From Bog-756 sp049521915 (GTDB taxonomy: Bacteria; Actinomycetota; Acidimicrobiia; Acidimicrobiales; RAAP-2): 6,060 nucleotides of DNA. Below are positions 1 to 5,141 of the stretch, one piece after another. The stretch lies in NCBI GenBank assembly GCA_049521915.1, contig JBEKOI010000251.1, positions 1 to 6,060 on the forward strand, read 5' to 3'. Numbering within the stretch: the first letter of the stretch is position 1; each line of letters opens with the position of its first letter. The notes under the pieces are model-generated. The model ran no database searches. It was not told where the DNA came from and was given only the letters and a program-made list of their open reading frames with translations. Position numbers and translations under genes: made by a program.

Positions 1-2
1 AT

Positions 3-83
3 CGTCCGGCGTGGGTGCGCTACGACCCAGCGGCCCGCCGACAGCTGCACAGGGAAGGAATGCACCGGACCACTTCTGATTGA
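3..83 (+). CDS. Possible C-terminal end of an upstream gene (partial)
   Basis: The frame starting at base 3 is open from the window edge to a TGA at 81-83 and encodes about 26 residues. They begin RPAWVRYDPAARRQLHREG, a charged tail with Arg, Asp and Glu that would suit the C-terminus of a soluble actinobacterial protein. Third positions are mostly G or C over the first two thirds and become mixed near the end. The piece is too short to assign to any family. The other two forward frames are also open for a while here, so the call rests only on composition and on the position just before a non-coding, repeat-rich stretch. The gene's body lies outside the window. Confidence 0.3.
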   Translation, partial: RPAWVRYDPAARRQLHREGMHRTTSD

Positions 84-90
84 ACACCAC

Positions 91-124
91 GTCATTGACC
101 GGTCATTGACCGGTGTGTCACCGG
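91..124. repeat. 11-bp tandem duplication with palindrome and small hairpin
   Basis: The 11-mer GTCATTGACCG occurs at 91-101 and again immediately at 102-112, followed by a degenerate third copy at 113-123. The junction creates a perfect 10-bp palindrome, TGACCGGTCA, at 96-105. A second symmetric element follows at 110-124 (CCGGTG, 3-nt loop, CACCGG). Symmetric sites of this size upstream of a gene can be operators for dimeric regulators, but no particular regulator can be named. The element lies about 165 bp before the start of the serine hydrolase gene. Confidence 0.6.
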
Positions 125-160
125 ATACTGAACCCTCAATGAACATTCTGTGGCGTCCGC

Positions 161-216
161 CACCGGCATCCATGGGACGCACCGGCATCCATGGACGCAC
201 CGGCATCCATGGGACG
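161..216. repeat. Three tandem copies of an 18-19 bp unit
   Basis: The unit CACCGGCATCCATGGGACG is present at 161-179 and 198-216. Between them, at 180-197, is a copy lacking one G of the GGG run (18 bp). The copies abut without spacers and are otherwise identical. A partial, degenerate fourth copy (GACCGG...TGGGACG) follows at 217-229. The one-base length difference makes a conserved coding role for the array unlikely. The array sits in the 5' leader or promoter region of the serine hydrolase gene. It could be a multi-site regulator array or a product of slippage. Confidence 0.85.
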
Positions 217-260
217 GACCGGTGGGACGGTCCGGTGCTCGGTCCGGTGAGTCCGGACCG
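215..260 (+). promoter_or_regulatory. Two adjacent GC-rich hairpins in the leader of the hydrolase gene
   Basis: Hairpin 1 pairs CGGACCG (215-221) with CGGTCCG (228-234) around a 6-nt loop. Hairpin 2 pairs CGGTCCGG (240-247) with CCGGACCG (253-260) around the loop TGAGT. The four arms run in the order A, A', A', A, so 215-221 could instead pair with 240-246, or 228-234 with 254-260. This gives mutually exclusive folds. Hairpin 2 ends 27 bases before the ATG at 288 and about 15 bases before the GGGAG ribosome-binding site at 276-280. A role in attenuation, translation control or protein binding is inferred; only the symmetry is directly visible. Confidence 0.4.
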
Positions 261-287
261 GCACTATCGTGAACCGGGAGCCGGGAG

Positions 288-1547
288 ATGAGCATGGAGA
301 CGATCATCAGGGGATGGACGGCACCGGGCTTCGAGGCGGTGCGCGAGGCCTTCCAGGCCAACTTCGACCGGGGGTCGGAGGCGGGGGCGGCATTCGGCGC
401 GTACCACCGGGGCGAACCGGTGGTCGACCTCTGGGGCGGCATCGCCGACACCAGGACGGGCAGACCCTGGGACGAGGACACGCTGGTGTTGGTCTACTCG
501 ACGACCAAGGGCATCACGGCCATGTGCGCCAACAGGCTCGTGCAACAGGGCGCCATCGACGTCGATGCACCGGTGGCGACCTACTGGCCGGAATTTGCGC
601 AGTCGGGCAAGGAGCAGGTGACCGTGGCCGACCTGCTCTCCCACCGGGCCGGTCTGGCCTGGACCGATGGCTCGATGTCGTTCGAACAGGCCTTGGCCTG
701 GGACCCCGTCATCGAGGCGCTCGAACACCAGGCACCCTCGTGGCCGCCGGGTACTGCCCACGGCTACCACGCCACCACCTACGGCTGGTTGGTGGGCGAG
801 GTGGTGCGTCGGGTCAGCGGTCGGAGTCTCGGGACCTACCTGCGCGAGGAGATCGCCGGTCCCCTGGGGGCGGAGTTCTTCGTCGGTCTGCCCGGCTCCG
901 AGGAGCATCGAGTGGCCCGGCTGATCTCGTTCCTCGAGTCGTTGGAGTCCGGTGGCCCGCTGGCGGGTCTCGACCTCGGCGGGGGGTCGGTGGGCGACGG
1001 GGGTCTGGCCGCGCTGGCCGATCAGGCCGCCAGCTACCTGGCTCCGGACGGCCCCCTCTTCAAGGCGTTGTCGGCACCGGGCGGGTCGCTCTCGGATCCG
1101 TCCGTGTGGGACGATCCACGTCTTCATGCAGCCGAGATACCGGCGGCCAACGGGATCTGCGATGCTCGGTCCCTGGCCCGTCTCTACGGGGCGTGCGTCG
1201 GGGACGTGGCCGGCCCCTCGGGCCAGAGGTTCCGTATCCTGACCTCGGAGCAGCTGGATGCGTCGCTGCGCCAGCGGACCCAGGGGCCGGACACCGTGCT
1301 CCTCGGGCTCGATCTGCAATGGGGCCTGGGCTTCATGCTCAACCGCGGCGTGGTGGGCGCGGCAGGCCTCGGAGGTCCCCGCTCGTTCGGCCACTTCGGA
1401 ATGGGTGGGTCCTCGGGTTGGGCGGATCCGGACATCGAGCTCGGCATGGGCTACGTCATGAACAAGATGGAGATCGGGACGACAGGCGATACCAGGAGCT
1501 TCGTGCTCATGCAGGCCTGCATCGACGCAGCCCGCCGGGCCATGTGA
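288..1547 (+). CDS. Serine hydrolase / esterase of the class C beta-lactamase family
   Basis: This 419-residue protein has the layout of the beta-lactamase superfamily PF00144, which includes family VIII esterases such as EstB and the mycobacterial LipL/LipP/LipD-type proteins. The SxxK motif is S71-T-T-K74, giving the nucleophilic serine and its general-base lysine. The conserved LLSHRAGL follows at 116-123, then a YxN-like box led by Y160 (GYHATTYGWLVGEV), and a late FGHFGMGGSSGWADP (368-380 region) in the position of the third active-site motif. The second motif reads Y-H-A instead of Y-x-N, as is common in esterase-like members. No signal peptide or membrane segment is visible, so it is probably cytoplasmic. 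Length is normal for the family. The first ATG is preferred because GGGAG at 276-280 lies 7 bases upstream; the ATG at 294 also has a GGGAG at 283-287, so two starts six bases apart are possible. It probably hydrolyses carboxyl esters; activity on beta-lactams cannot be read from the sequence. The gene is convergent with the GH4 gene. Confidence 0.9.
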   Translation: MSMETIIRGWTAPGFEAVREAFQANFDRGSEAGAAFGAYHRGEPVVDLWGGIADTRTGRPWDEDTLVLVYSTTKGITAMCANRLVQQGAIDVDAPVATYWPEFAQSGKEQVTVADLLSHRAGLAWTDGSMSFEQALAWDPVIEALEHQAPSWPPGTAHGYHATTYGWLVGEVVRRVSGRSLGTYLREEIAGPLGAEFFVGLPGSEEHRVARLISFLESLESGGPLAGLDLGGGSVGDGGLAALADQAASYLAPDGPLFKALSAPGGSLSDPSVWDDPRLHAAEIPAANGICDARSLARLYGACVGDVAGPSGQRFRILTSEQLDASLRQRTQGPDTVLLGLDLQWGLGFMLNRGVVGAAGLGGPRSFGHFGMGGSSGWADPDIELGMGYVMNKMEIGTTGDTRSFVLMQACIDAARRAM

Positions 1548-1602
1548 GGCTGCGGCACCCGTGGCACCCCTCCGGTTGCGCCCGACGGGGGAGGATGCAG
1601 CC
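1548..1602. terminator. Possible shared terminator between convergent genes
   Basis: The 60-bp gap between the two convergent stops holds imperfect nested symmetry. GGCTGC at 1548-1553 can pair with GCAGCC at 1597-1602, and CCCGT at 1558-1562 with ACGGG at 1585-1589. There is no T-run on either strand. A bidirectional terminator is what one expects in a tail-to-tail gap, but the structure is long and interrupted, so this is a weak call. Confidence 0.25.
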
Positions 1603-1607
1603 GTCGA

Positions 1608-2993
1608 TCAGCCGGAGCCGAAATTCGGCAGCCAGGGCGCCGTGGCCGCCAGGAGCTCGTCGGTCATGGAGACGACCTGCTCGTAGGGCAGGTGACCGGC
1701 CAGCTGATCGGTGAGCATGGCTTCGATCACCCGGTTGCGGTCCCCGGTCAGTGCCGCGTCGACGGTGAGCTCCTGGGATGTCGTGATCTGACGCAGGTAC
1801 TCCCCGAGTACGGACCCGACGTAGGCCGTGTCCCGAGGTCGCACCCCGTCGGCTCCGGTCACGCCGATGCACTCCACCACCAGACCGTTCGGGAGGTTCT
1901 CGATCTGGCCCTGGTTGGGGAGGTTCATCGGAAGGGTTCGCTCTGTCCCCGTGGCCACCCCTTCTATCAGCTCGGCCACCAGCTCCCCTGAAGGCCACGG
2001 CGGGACCTCGTCGCTGCTCAGCAGCTCGGTGACCTCCCGGTCGTCGGCCTCCTTGTCCTGCTGATGGCCGTGGAGGCCGTAATGATGCACTCCCCAGTCC
2101 CGCCCGAAATCCGACGACTGGGTGACGAAGCCGGGGAAGAACTCGGCCACGTGGGTGTCCGATGCGCCGGGCAGGACACCGAAGCGGCCGAACAGCTCGA
2201 ACTTGAGCCGGTTGTTGGCCACGACGTCTCGTTTGGTCCAGACGTCTCCCGCCGACACCTTCTGCCAGTGCATGCCGTCGACCGGCGGCATCCAGATCGG
2301 CTCCTCGCCGTGGGCCGAGGGATCCGCCAGCACCGATCGGAGCATGTCGAACCCGTCGGCGCCGCGTATCTGCAGCCGGGTCACGAGGGGCAGGTGATTG
2401 ACGCCGGCGGACACGGGGTCGATCTCGTGCATCGGCGCGTCGAAGAGCAGGCTCAGCGAGAATTTCAAACCCACCAGCTCGTTGCACAGGCCGACGATCC
2501 TGATGTTCGACTCCCGTGCCGCGCCGCGGCACAACGCGGTCAGCGGATTGCTCACGTTTATCATCAGGGCCCCGGGGCATCTGCGCTCCATCGTCCGGGC
2601 CACCTCGGCGACGACCGGGACGCTCCGCAGCGCCCGGGTGATCCCGCCGGGCCCGACGCTGTCGCCGACCGGCTGTCGTATGCCGTAACGGGCGGGGATC
2701 TCGAGGTCGTGGCGCATGCTGGCGAATCCCCCTACGGACAGGGCGATGATGACCATGTCGGCGCCGTCGAGGGCGTCGTCGAGATCCGATGTCGTGCGAA
2801 CCGACAGCCCGATGCCGCGGACCTTGGCGATGTGGGCGGCCACCTCCGCCATCAGGGGAAGCGAGCCCGGGTCCTTGTCCATGAGGGTGATCTCGAGGTC
2901 ACCCAAGACCTCGGAATTGGCAAAATCCACAAGGAGCCGCGGCGTCCAGTGCGTACTGCCGCCGCCCACGATGGTGATCCGGGGTCCGCTCAT
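1608..2993 (-). CDS. Glycoside hydrolase family 4 (NAD- and metal-dependent glycosidase)
   Basis: The 461-residue product has the full GH4 pattern. An N-terminal Rossmann motif (ITIVGGGSTHWTPRLLVDF, 6-24) is followed by the acidic-basic DK at 39-40 that ends the second strand. Then come QPVGDSVGPGG (107-117), NVSNPLTALC (146-155), a GLCNE segment with the predicted metal ligand C170, and AGVNHLP with the second ligand H200. Further on are LFGRFGVLPGASDTHVAEFFPGF (267-289) and NQGQIENLPNGLVVEC (360-375). GH4 enzymes use NAD+ and a divalent metal in a redox elimination-addition mechanism and act on alpha- or beta-glycosides, often phosphorylated, in the cytoplasm. Substrate cannot be fixed here: C170 is followed by Asn-Glu-Leu, unlike the signatures I recall for characterised branches. 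The late 'GVLP...DTH.AEFFP' segment resembles the alpha-glucosidase/alpha-galactosidase side. The frame is open far upstream, but ATG at 2993 puts the Rossmann strand at residues 5-9 as usual; a start at 3113 would add 40 residues of Pro/Gly/Arg-rich sequence. The ribosome-binding site before 2993 is weak. Confidence 0.92.
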   Translation of the reverse strand: MSGPRITIVGGGSTHWTPRLLVDFANSEVLGDLEITLMDKDPGSLPLMAEVAAHIAKVRGIGLSVRTTSDLDDALDGADMVIIALSVGGFASMRHDLEIPARYGIRQPVGDSVGPGGITRALRSVPVVAEVARTMERRCPGALMINVSNPLTALCRGAARESNIRIVGLCNELVGLKFSLSLLFDAPMHEIDPVSAGVNHLPLVTRLQIRGADGFDMLRSVLADPSAHGEEPIWMPPVDGMHWQKVSAGDVWTKRDVVANNRLKFELFGRFGVLPGASDTHVAEFFPGFVTQSSDFGRDWGVHHYGLHGHQQDKEADDREVTELLSSDEVPPWPSGELVAELIEGVATGTERTLPMNLPNQGQIENLPNGLVVECIGVTGADGVRPRDTAYVGSVLGEYLRQITTSQELTVDAALTGDRNRVIEAMLTDQLAGHLPYEQVVSMTDELLAATAPWLPNFGSG

Positions 2994-3152
2994 CCACCGA
3001 ACGGTAGCCGCCGGGGCCACCCGGAGGCGTCGATCAACGCCGCTCTGGTGAGCGGTCCACACGAGGCCGGATCCGGGGTCGGCCCCGGACGGGTGGCCCA
3101 TGGTGGCGGGCATGATGTCTAAAGCTGTCACAACGCGTGACGATAAACAGAA
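2994..3152. promoter_or_regulatory. Divergent intergenic region with inverted repeat and hairpin
   Basis: This stretch separates the GH4 start from the repeat-protein start, so both promoters should lie in or near it. Two symmetric elements are visible. GTCAC at 3127-3131 and GTGAC at 3137-3141 form an inverted repeat with a 5-bp spacer, containing the palindrome ACGCGT at 3133-3138. TCCGGGG (3072-3078) pairs with CCCCGGA (3083-3089) around a 4-base loop and overlaps the palindrome CCGGATCCGG (3067-3076). The segment 3112-3165 is clearly richer in A and T than its surroundings, which suits promoter DNA. Clear -35/-10 pairs with normal spacing are not seen on either strand. The inverted repeat lies 12 bases before the ATG at 3153 and could be an operator. 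Confidence 0.4.
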
Positions 3153-4940
3153 ATGCATATAATTGGCAGAGGTGGGTTCGGACGACAGATCGGCCGCTGC
3201 GTGGGAGCCGTGGCCGTCGGCCTGTTCATCCTCACGACCGCGGTTCCGAGCGCTCAGGCGGCCACCCCCTCGGGATGGAACATCGTCACCAGCCCCGATT
3301 CGGGAGCTTCGGGCAGCCATCTCCTGATGGGTACCACGTGCACGAGCACCTGGAACTGCTGGGCGGTGGGGGGAGCCTTCTCCGATCTGGGCAACAACTC
3401 GCAACCGGGCGCACTGGTCGACCGCTGGAACGGGTCGACGTGGTCGGTCGGCCCCGACGCCGTCCCACCCGGAAGCAGGGCCTCCCTCCTGTGGGGCGTG
3501 ACCTGCGTCGGTGCTTCCGACTGCTGGGCCGTGGGTGCGGAGGCGGGGGCCGGAACCGGGCCGAAGTCACCCATCCCCCTGGCCGAGCACTGGAACGGCT
3601 CCGCCTGGGCGGTGGTGCCGACACCCCGTGTCCACGCCTACCTCTTCTCGGTCACCTGCACCGGTGCATCCGACTGCTGGGCCGTGGGCAGCACGCTCGA
3701 CAACAACAAGAGTCTCCGGGCCGGCATCATCATCCACTGGAACGGATCGCAGTGGTCCGAGGTCCCGCCAGCATCCTCGGGCCAGCCGTTCGACCAGTTC
3801 GACTCGGTGACATGCTCGGGGGCTTCGGACTGCTGGGCCGTCGGGTTCTCGGGTCCTGACCAGATCCAGTACAACCTCATCCCCGGCGTCTACCCCGAGG
3901 TGACGGGCAGCGCGGCCTTGGTGGAGCACTGGAACGGCTCCACCTGGACCATCTCCCCACTGCCGCCGGCGGCAAGCCCGCTCGGGCACTACCTCAGCGC
4001 CGTCAACTGCACCGACGCTTCGAACTGCTGGGCCGTCGGAGCGACCATGGACGCCCAGGGACTTCCCTCCACCACACTGGCGGAGCACTGGAACGGTGCT
4101 GCCTGGACCACCACGGCGAGCCCCGATCCCACCACTCCCGAGGACCTGCTGACCGCGGTGACCTGCGTCGCCGCTTCGGACTGCTGGGCCACCGGAGTCG
4201 CCGATGCCTCTCTCGGCCAGGGCAACGCCGACCCCAGCCCGTTCATCGAGAGCTGGAACGGTGTCAAATGGTCTGTCGACCCCAGCCCCAACGTCGTGGC
4301 CCTCGGCTATCTGGGTGGCGTCGCCTGTGTCCGGGGCACCGGCTGTTTCGCCACCGGCTTCGCCATCACCAATGTGGGGAACAACACGACCATCCACACG
4401 CTGATCGAGCAGCTGCAGGTCACGCCGTCGGGCCATCAGGGATTGTGGATGTCGGGCTCCGACGGCAGGGTCTTCAACCTCGGCGACGCGGCCTTCTTCG
4501 GTTCGACCGGCTCGATGGCCCTCAACGCGCCGGTCGTGGGTATGGCCTCCACCCCGGACGGTGGCGGGTACTGGCTGGTGGGAGCGGACGGCGGGGTGTT
4601 CTCCTTCGGGGACGCCAACTTCGACGGATCCACCGGCTCGATGGCCCTCAACAAGCCCATCGTGGGCATGGCCTCCACCCCCGACGGCGGCGGGTACTGG
4701 CTGGTCGCCTCGGACGGCGGGGTGTTCGCCTTCGGGGACGCCGGCTTCTACGGATCGGTACCCGGTCAGGGCATCGTCAGCCCGGTCCCCATCGCCGGGA
4801 TCGTCGGCACGGCCAGCGGCCGGGGCTACTGGATCGTCGGTCGGGACGGTGCGCTCTACTCCTATGGGGATGCCGGCTTCCTCGGCTCTCTCGTGGGTGC
4901 CGATCTGCCGGCACCGGTGGTCGGTGCCGCCGGCGGCTGA
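3153..4940 (+). CDS. Secreted repeat protein: seven-bladed propeller plus GYWLV/SDGGVF repeats
   Basis: The 595-residue product begins with a classical signal peptide: basic n-region with R6, R11 and R15, hydrophobic core at about 17-31, and a likely cut after AQA at 34-36. Residues 37-420 hold seven copies of a 51-65 residue unit with the core VTCxxASDCWAVG, followed in six copies by EHWNGSxW and a Pro-rich turn. Cys pairs with C-x5-C spacing are at 63/69, 118/124, 169/175, 221/227, 286/292, 338/344 and 392/398. They account for all 14 cysteines of the mature chain and suggest one disulfide per blade. Residues 430-595 hold four further repeats of about 42 residues with the core GYWLVxSDGGVFxFGDAxFxGS. 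The function is unknown; I infer an extracellular or cell-surface binding role, as no catalytic motif is seen. The ATG at 3153 is the first start after an in-frame TGA at 3138-3140 and gives a complete signal peptide, although no good ribosome-binding site precedes it. The gene is divergent from the GH4 gene. Confidence 0.88.
   Translation: MHIIGRGGFGRQIGRCVGAVAVGLFILTTAVPSAQAATPSGWNIVTSPDSGASGSHLLMGTTCTSTWNCWAVGGAFSDLGNNSQPGALVDRWNGSTWSVGPDAVPPGSRASLLWGVTCVGASDCWAVGAEAGAGTGPKSPIPLAEHWNGSAWAVVPTPRVHAYLFSVTCTGASDCWAVGSTLDNNKSLRAGIIIHWNGSQWSEVPPASSGQPFDQFDSVTCSGASDCWAVGFSGPDQIQYNLIPGVYPEVTGSAALVEHWNGSTWTISPLPPAASPLGHYLSAVNCTDASNCWAVGATMDAQGLPSTTLAEHWNGAAWTTTASPDPTTPEDLLTAVTCVAASDCWATGVADASLGQGNADPSPFIESWNGVKWSVDPSPNVVALGYLGGVACVRGTGCFATGFAITNVGNNTTIHTLIEQLQVTPSGHQGLWMSGSDGRVFNLGDAAFFGSTGSMALNAPVVGMASTPDGGGYWLVGADGGVFSFGDANFDGSTGSMALNKPIVGMASTPDGGGYWLVASDGGVFAFGDAGFYGSVPGQGIVSPVPIAGIVGTASGRGYWIVGRDGALYSYGDAGFLGSLVGADLPAPVVGAAGG
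3158..3163 (+). promoter_or_regulatory. Perfect TATAAT hexamer at the start of the repeat-protein gene
   Basis: TATAAT occurs at 3158-3163, within codons 2-4 of the chosen reading frame. The best upstream match to a -35 element is GTGACG at 3137-3142 (four of six positions), but the spacer would be only 15 bp. If it is a working -10 element, transcription would begin near 3170, after the ATG at 3153, and translation would have to start later. It may equally be chance in the AT-rich segment. Confidence 0.25.
3333..4358 (+). repeat. Coding repeats: seven Cys-pair propeller blades
   Basis: Seven in-frame repeats encode residues 61-402 of the secreted protein. The cores are TTCTSTWNCWAVG (61-73), VTCVGASDCWAVG (116-128), VTCTGASDCWAVG (167-179), VTCSGASDCWAVG (219-231), VNCTDASNCWAVG (284-296), VTCVAASDCWATG (336-348) and VACVRGTGCFATG (390-402). 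The first and last are the most diverged. First-Cys distances are 55, 51, 52, 65, 52 and 54 residues; the long one is explained by an insert around 234-254. Seven units of this size fit a beta-propeller. Confidence 0.8.
4506..4745 (+). repeat. 126-bp direct repeat inside the C-terminal region
   Basis: The segment 4506-4619 recurs at 4632-4745 with an offset of exactly 126 bp (42 codons). By hand count there are about 14 differences over 114 aligned bases, and the first 20 bases are identical. The repeats before and after these two have the same protein pattern but are much more diverged at DNA level. This points to a fairly recent tandem duplication or to gene conversion between neighbouring units. 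Confidence 0.8.
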
Positions 4941-5141
4941 GGAGGGGAGCGAGCCGGGGATCGGCTGCGGTGTTCCATACTGGGGCCACCCCGGCCCGGC
5001 CACCACGCCGCGCCGAGGCCGATCGACCATGAGAGCCAGCACGATGAGATCAGAGTCGAAGCCCGCCACCATCCCCACCCCGGCGATCCACCCCTCGGGG
5101 TCGCCGGCCCGGAGTGCCCCCATCCAACCGGTGGCGCCTGC
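4941..5141 (+). other. Non-coding gap with a bulged hairpin before the membrane gene
   Basis: No convincing gene is seen in these 201 bases. The clearest structure is at 5080-5107: CCGGCGA (5080-5086) pairs with TCGCCGG (5101-5107), with an inner CCC/GGG stem at 5091-5093 and 5098-5100 and a four-base bulge. There is no T-run after it. It lies 140 bases after the stop of the repeat protein and 35 bases before the next start, so it could be a terminator of the former or a leader element of the latter. GGTGG at 5130-5134 is a weak ribosome-binding site for the ATG at 5142. Confidence 0.35.

Noticed and set aside
161..216. CRISPR-like array.
   Set aside because: The 18-19 bp copies abut directly with no unique spacers, and there is no nearby cas gene.
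1..291. Forward frame open from base 1 to a TGA at 289-291 that overlaps the ATG at 288 (ATGA), suggesting translational coupling.
   Set aside because: The second half of the product is just the translated DNA repeats (RTGIHG copies), which change frame because one copy lacks a base. The composition does not look coding, and no family pattern is visible.
264..1394. Long minus-strand open frame opposite the serine hydrolase.
   Set aside because: It is antisense to a gene with clear catalytic motifs and has the Arg/Pro/Gly/His-rich composition typical of a shadow frame in high-GC DNA.
2064..3122. Plus-strand open frame of about 350 codons opposite the GH4 gene.
   Set aside because: The minus strand encodes a complete GH4 protein with NAD and metal motifs. 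The plus-strand product is rich in His, Arg, Gly and Asp and has no recognisable motif.
2994..3404. N-terminal extension of the GH4 frame upstream of ATG 2993.
   Set aside because: The extension overlaps the divergent gene and its promoter region, is low in recognisable structure, and would push the Rossmann strand far from its usual place at the N-terminus.
3333..4358. Repeat protein as a BNR/sialidase or a quinoprotein dehydrogenase.
   Set aside because: The blades lack the SxDxGxTW Asp-box and the tryptophan-docking pattern of PQQ propellers. The Cys-pair/WNG core is different.
4967..5032. Short forward frame starting with GTG (VFHTGATPARPP...) after the repeat-protein stop.
   Set aside because: It has about 21 codons, no ribosome-binding site at a proper distance and no resemblance to known small proteins.
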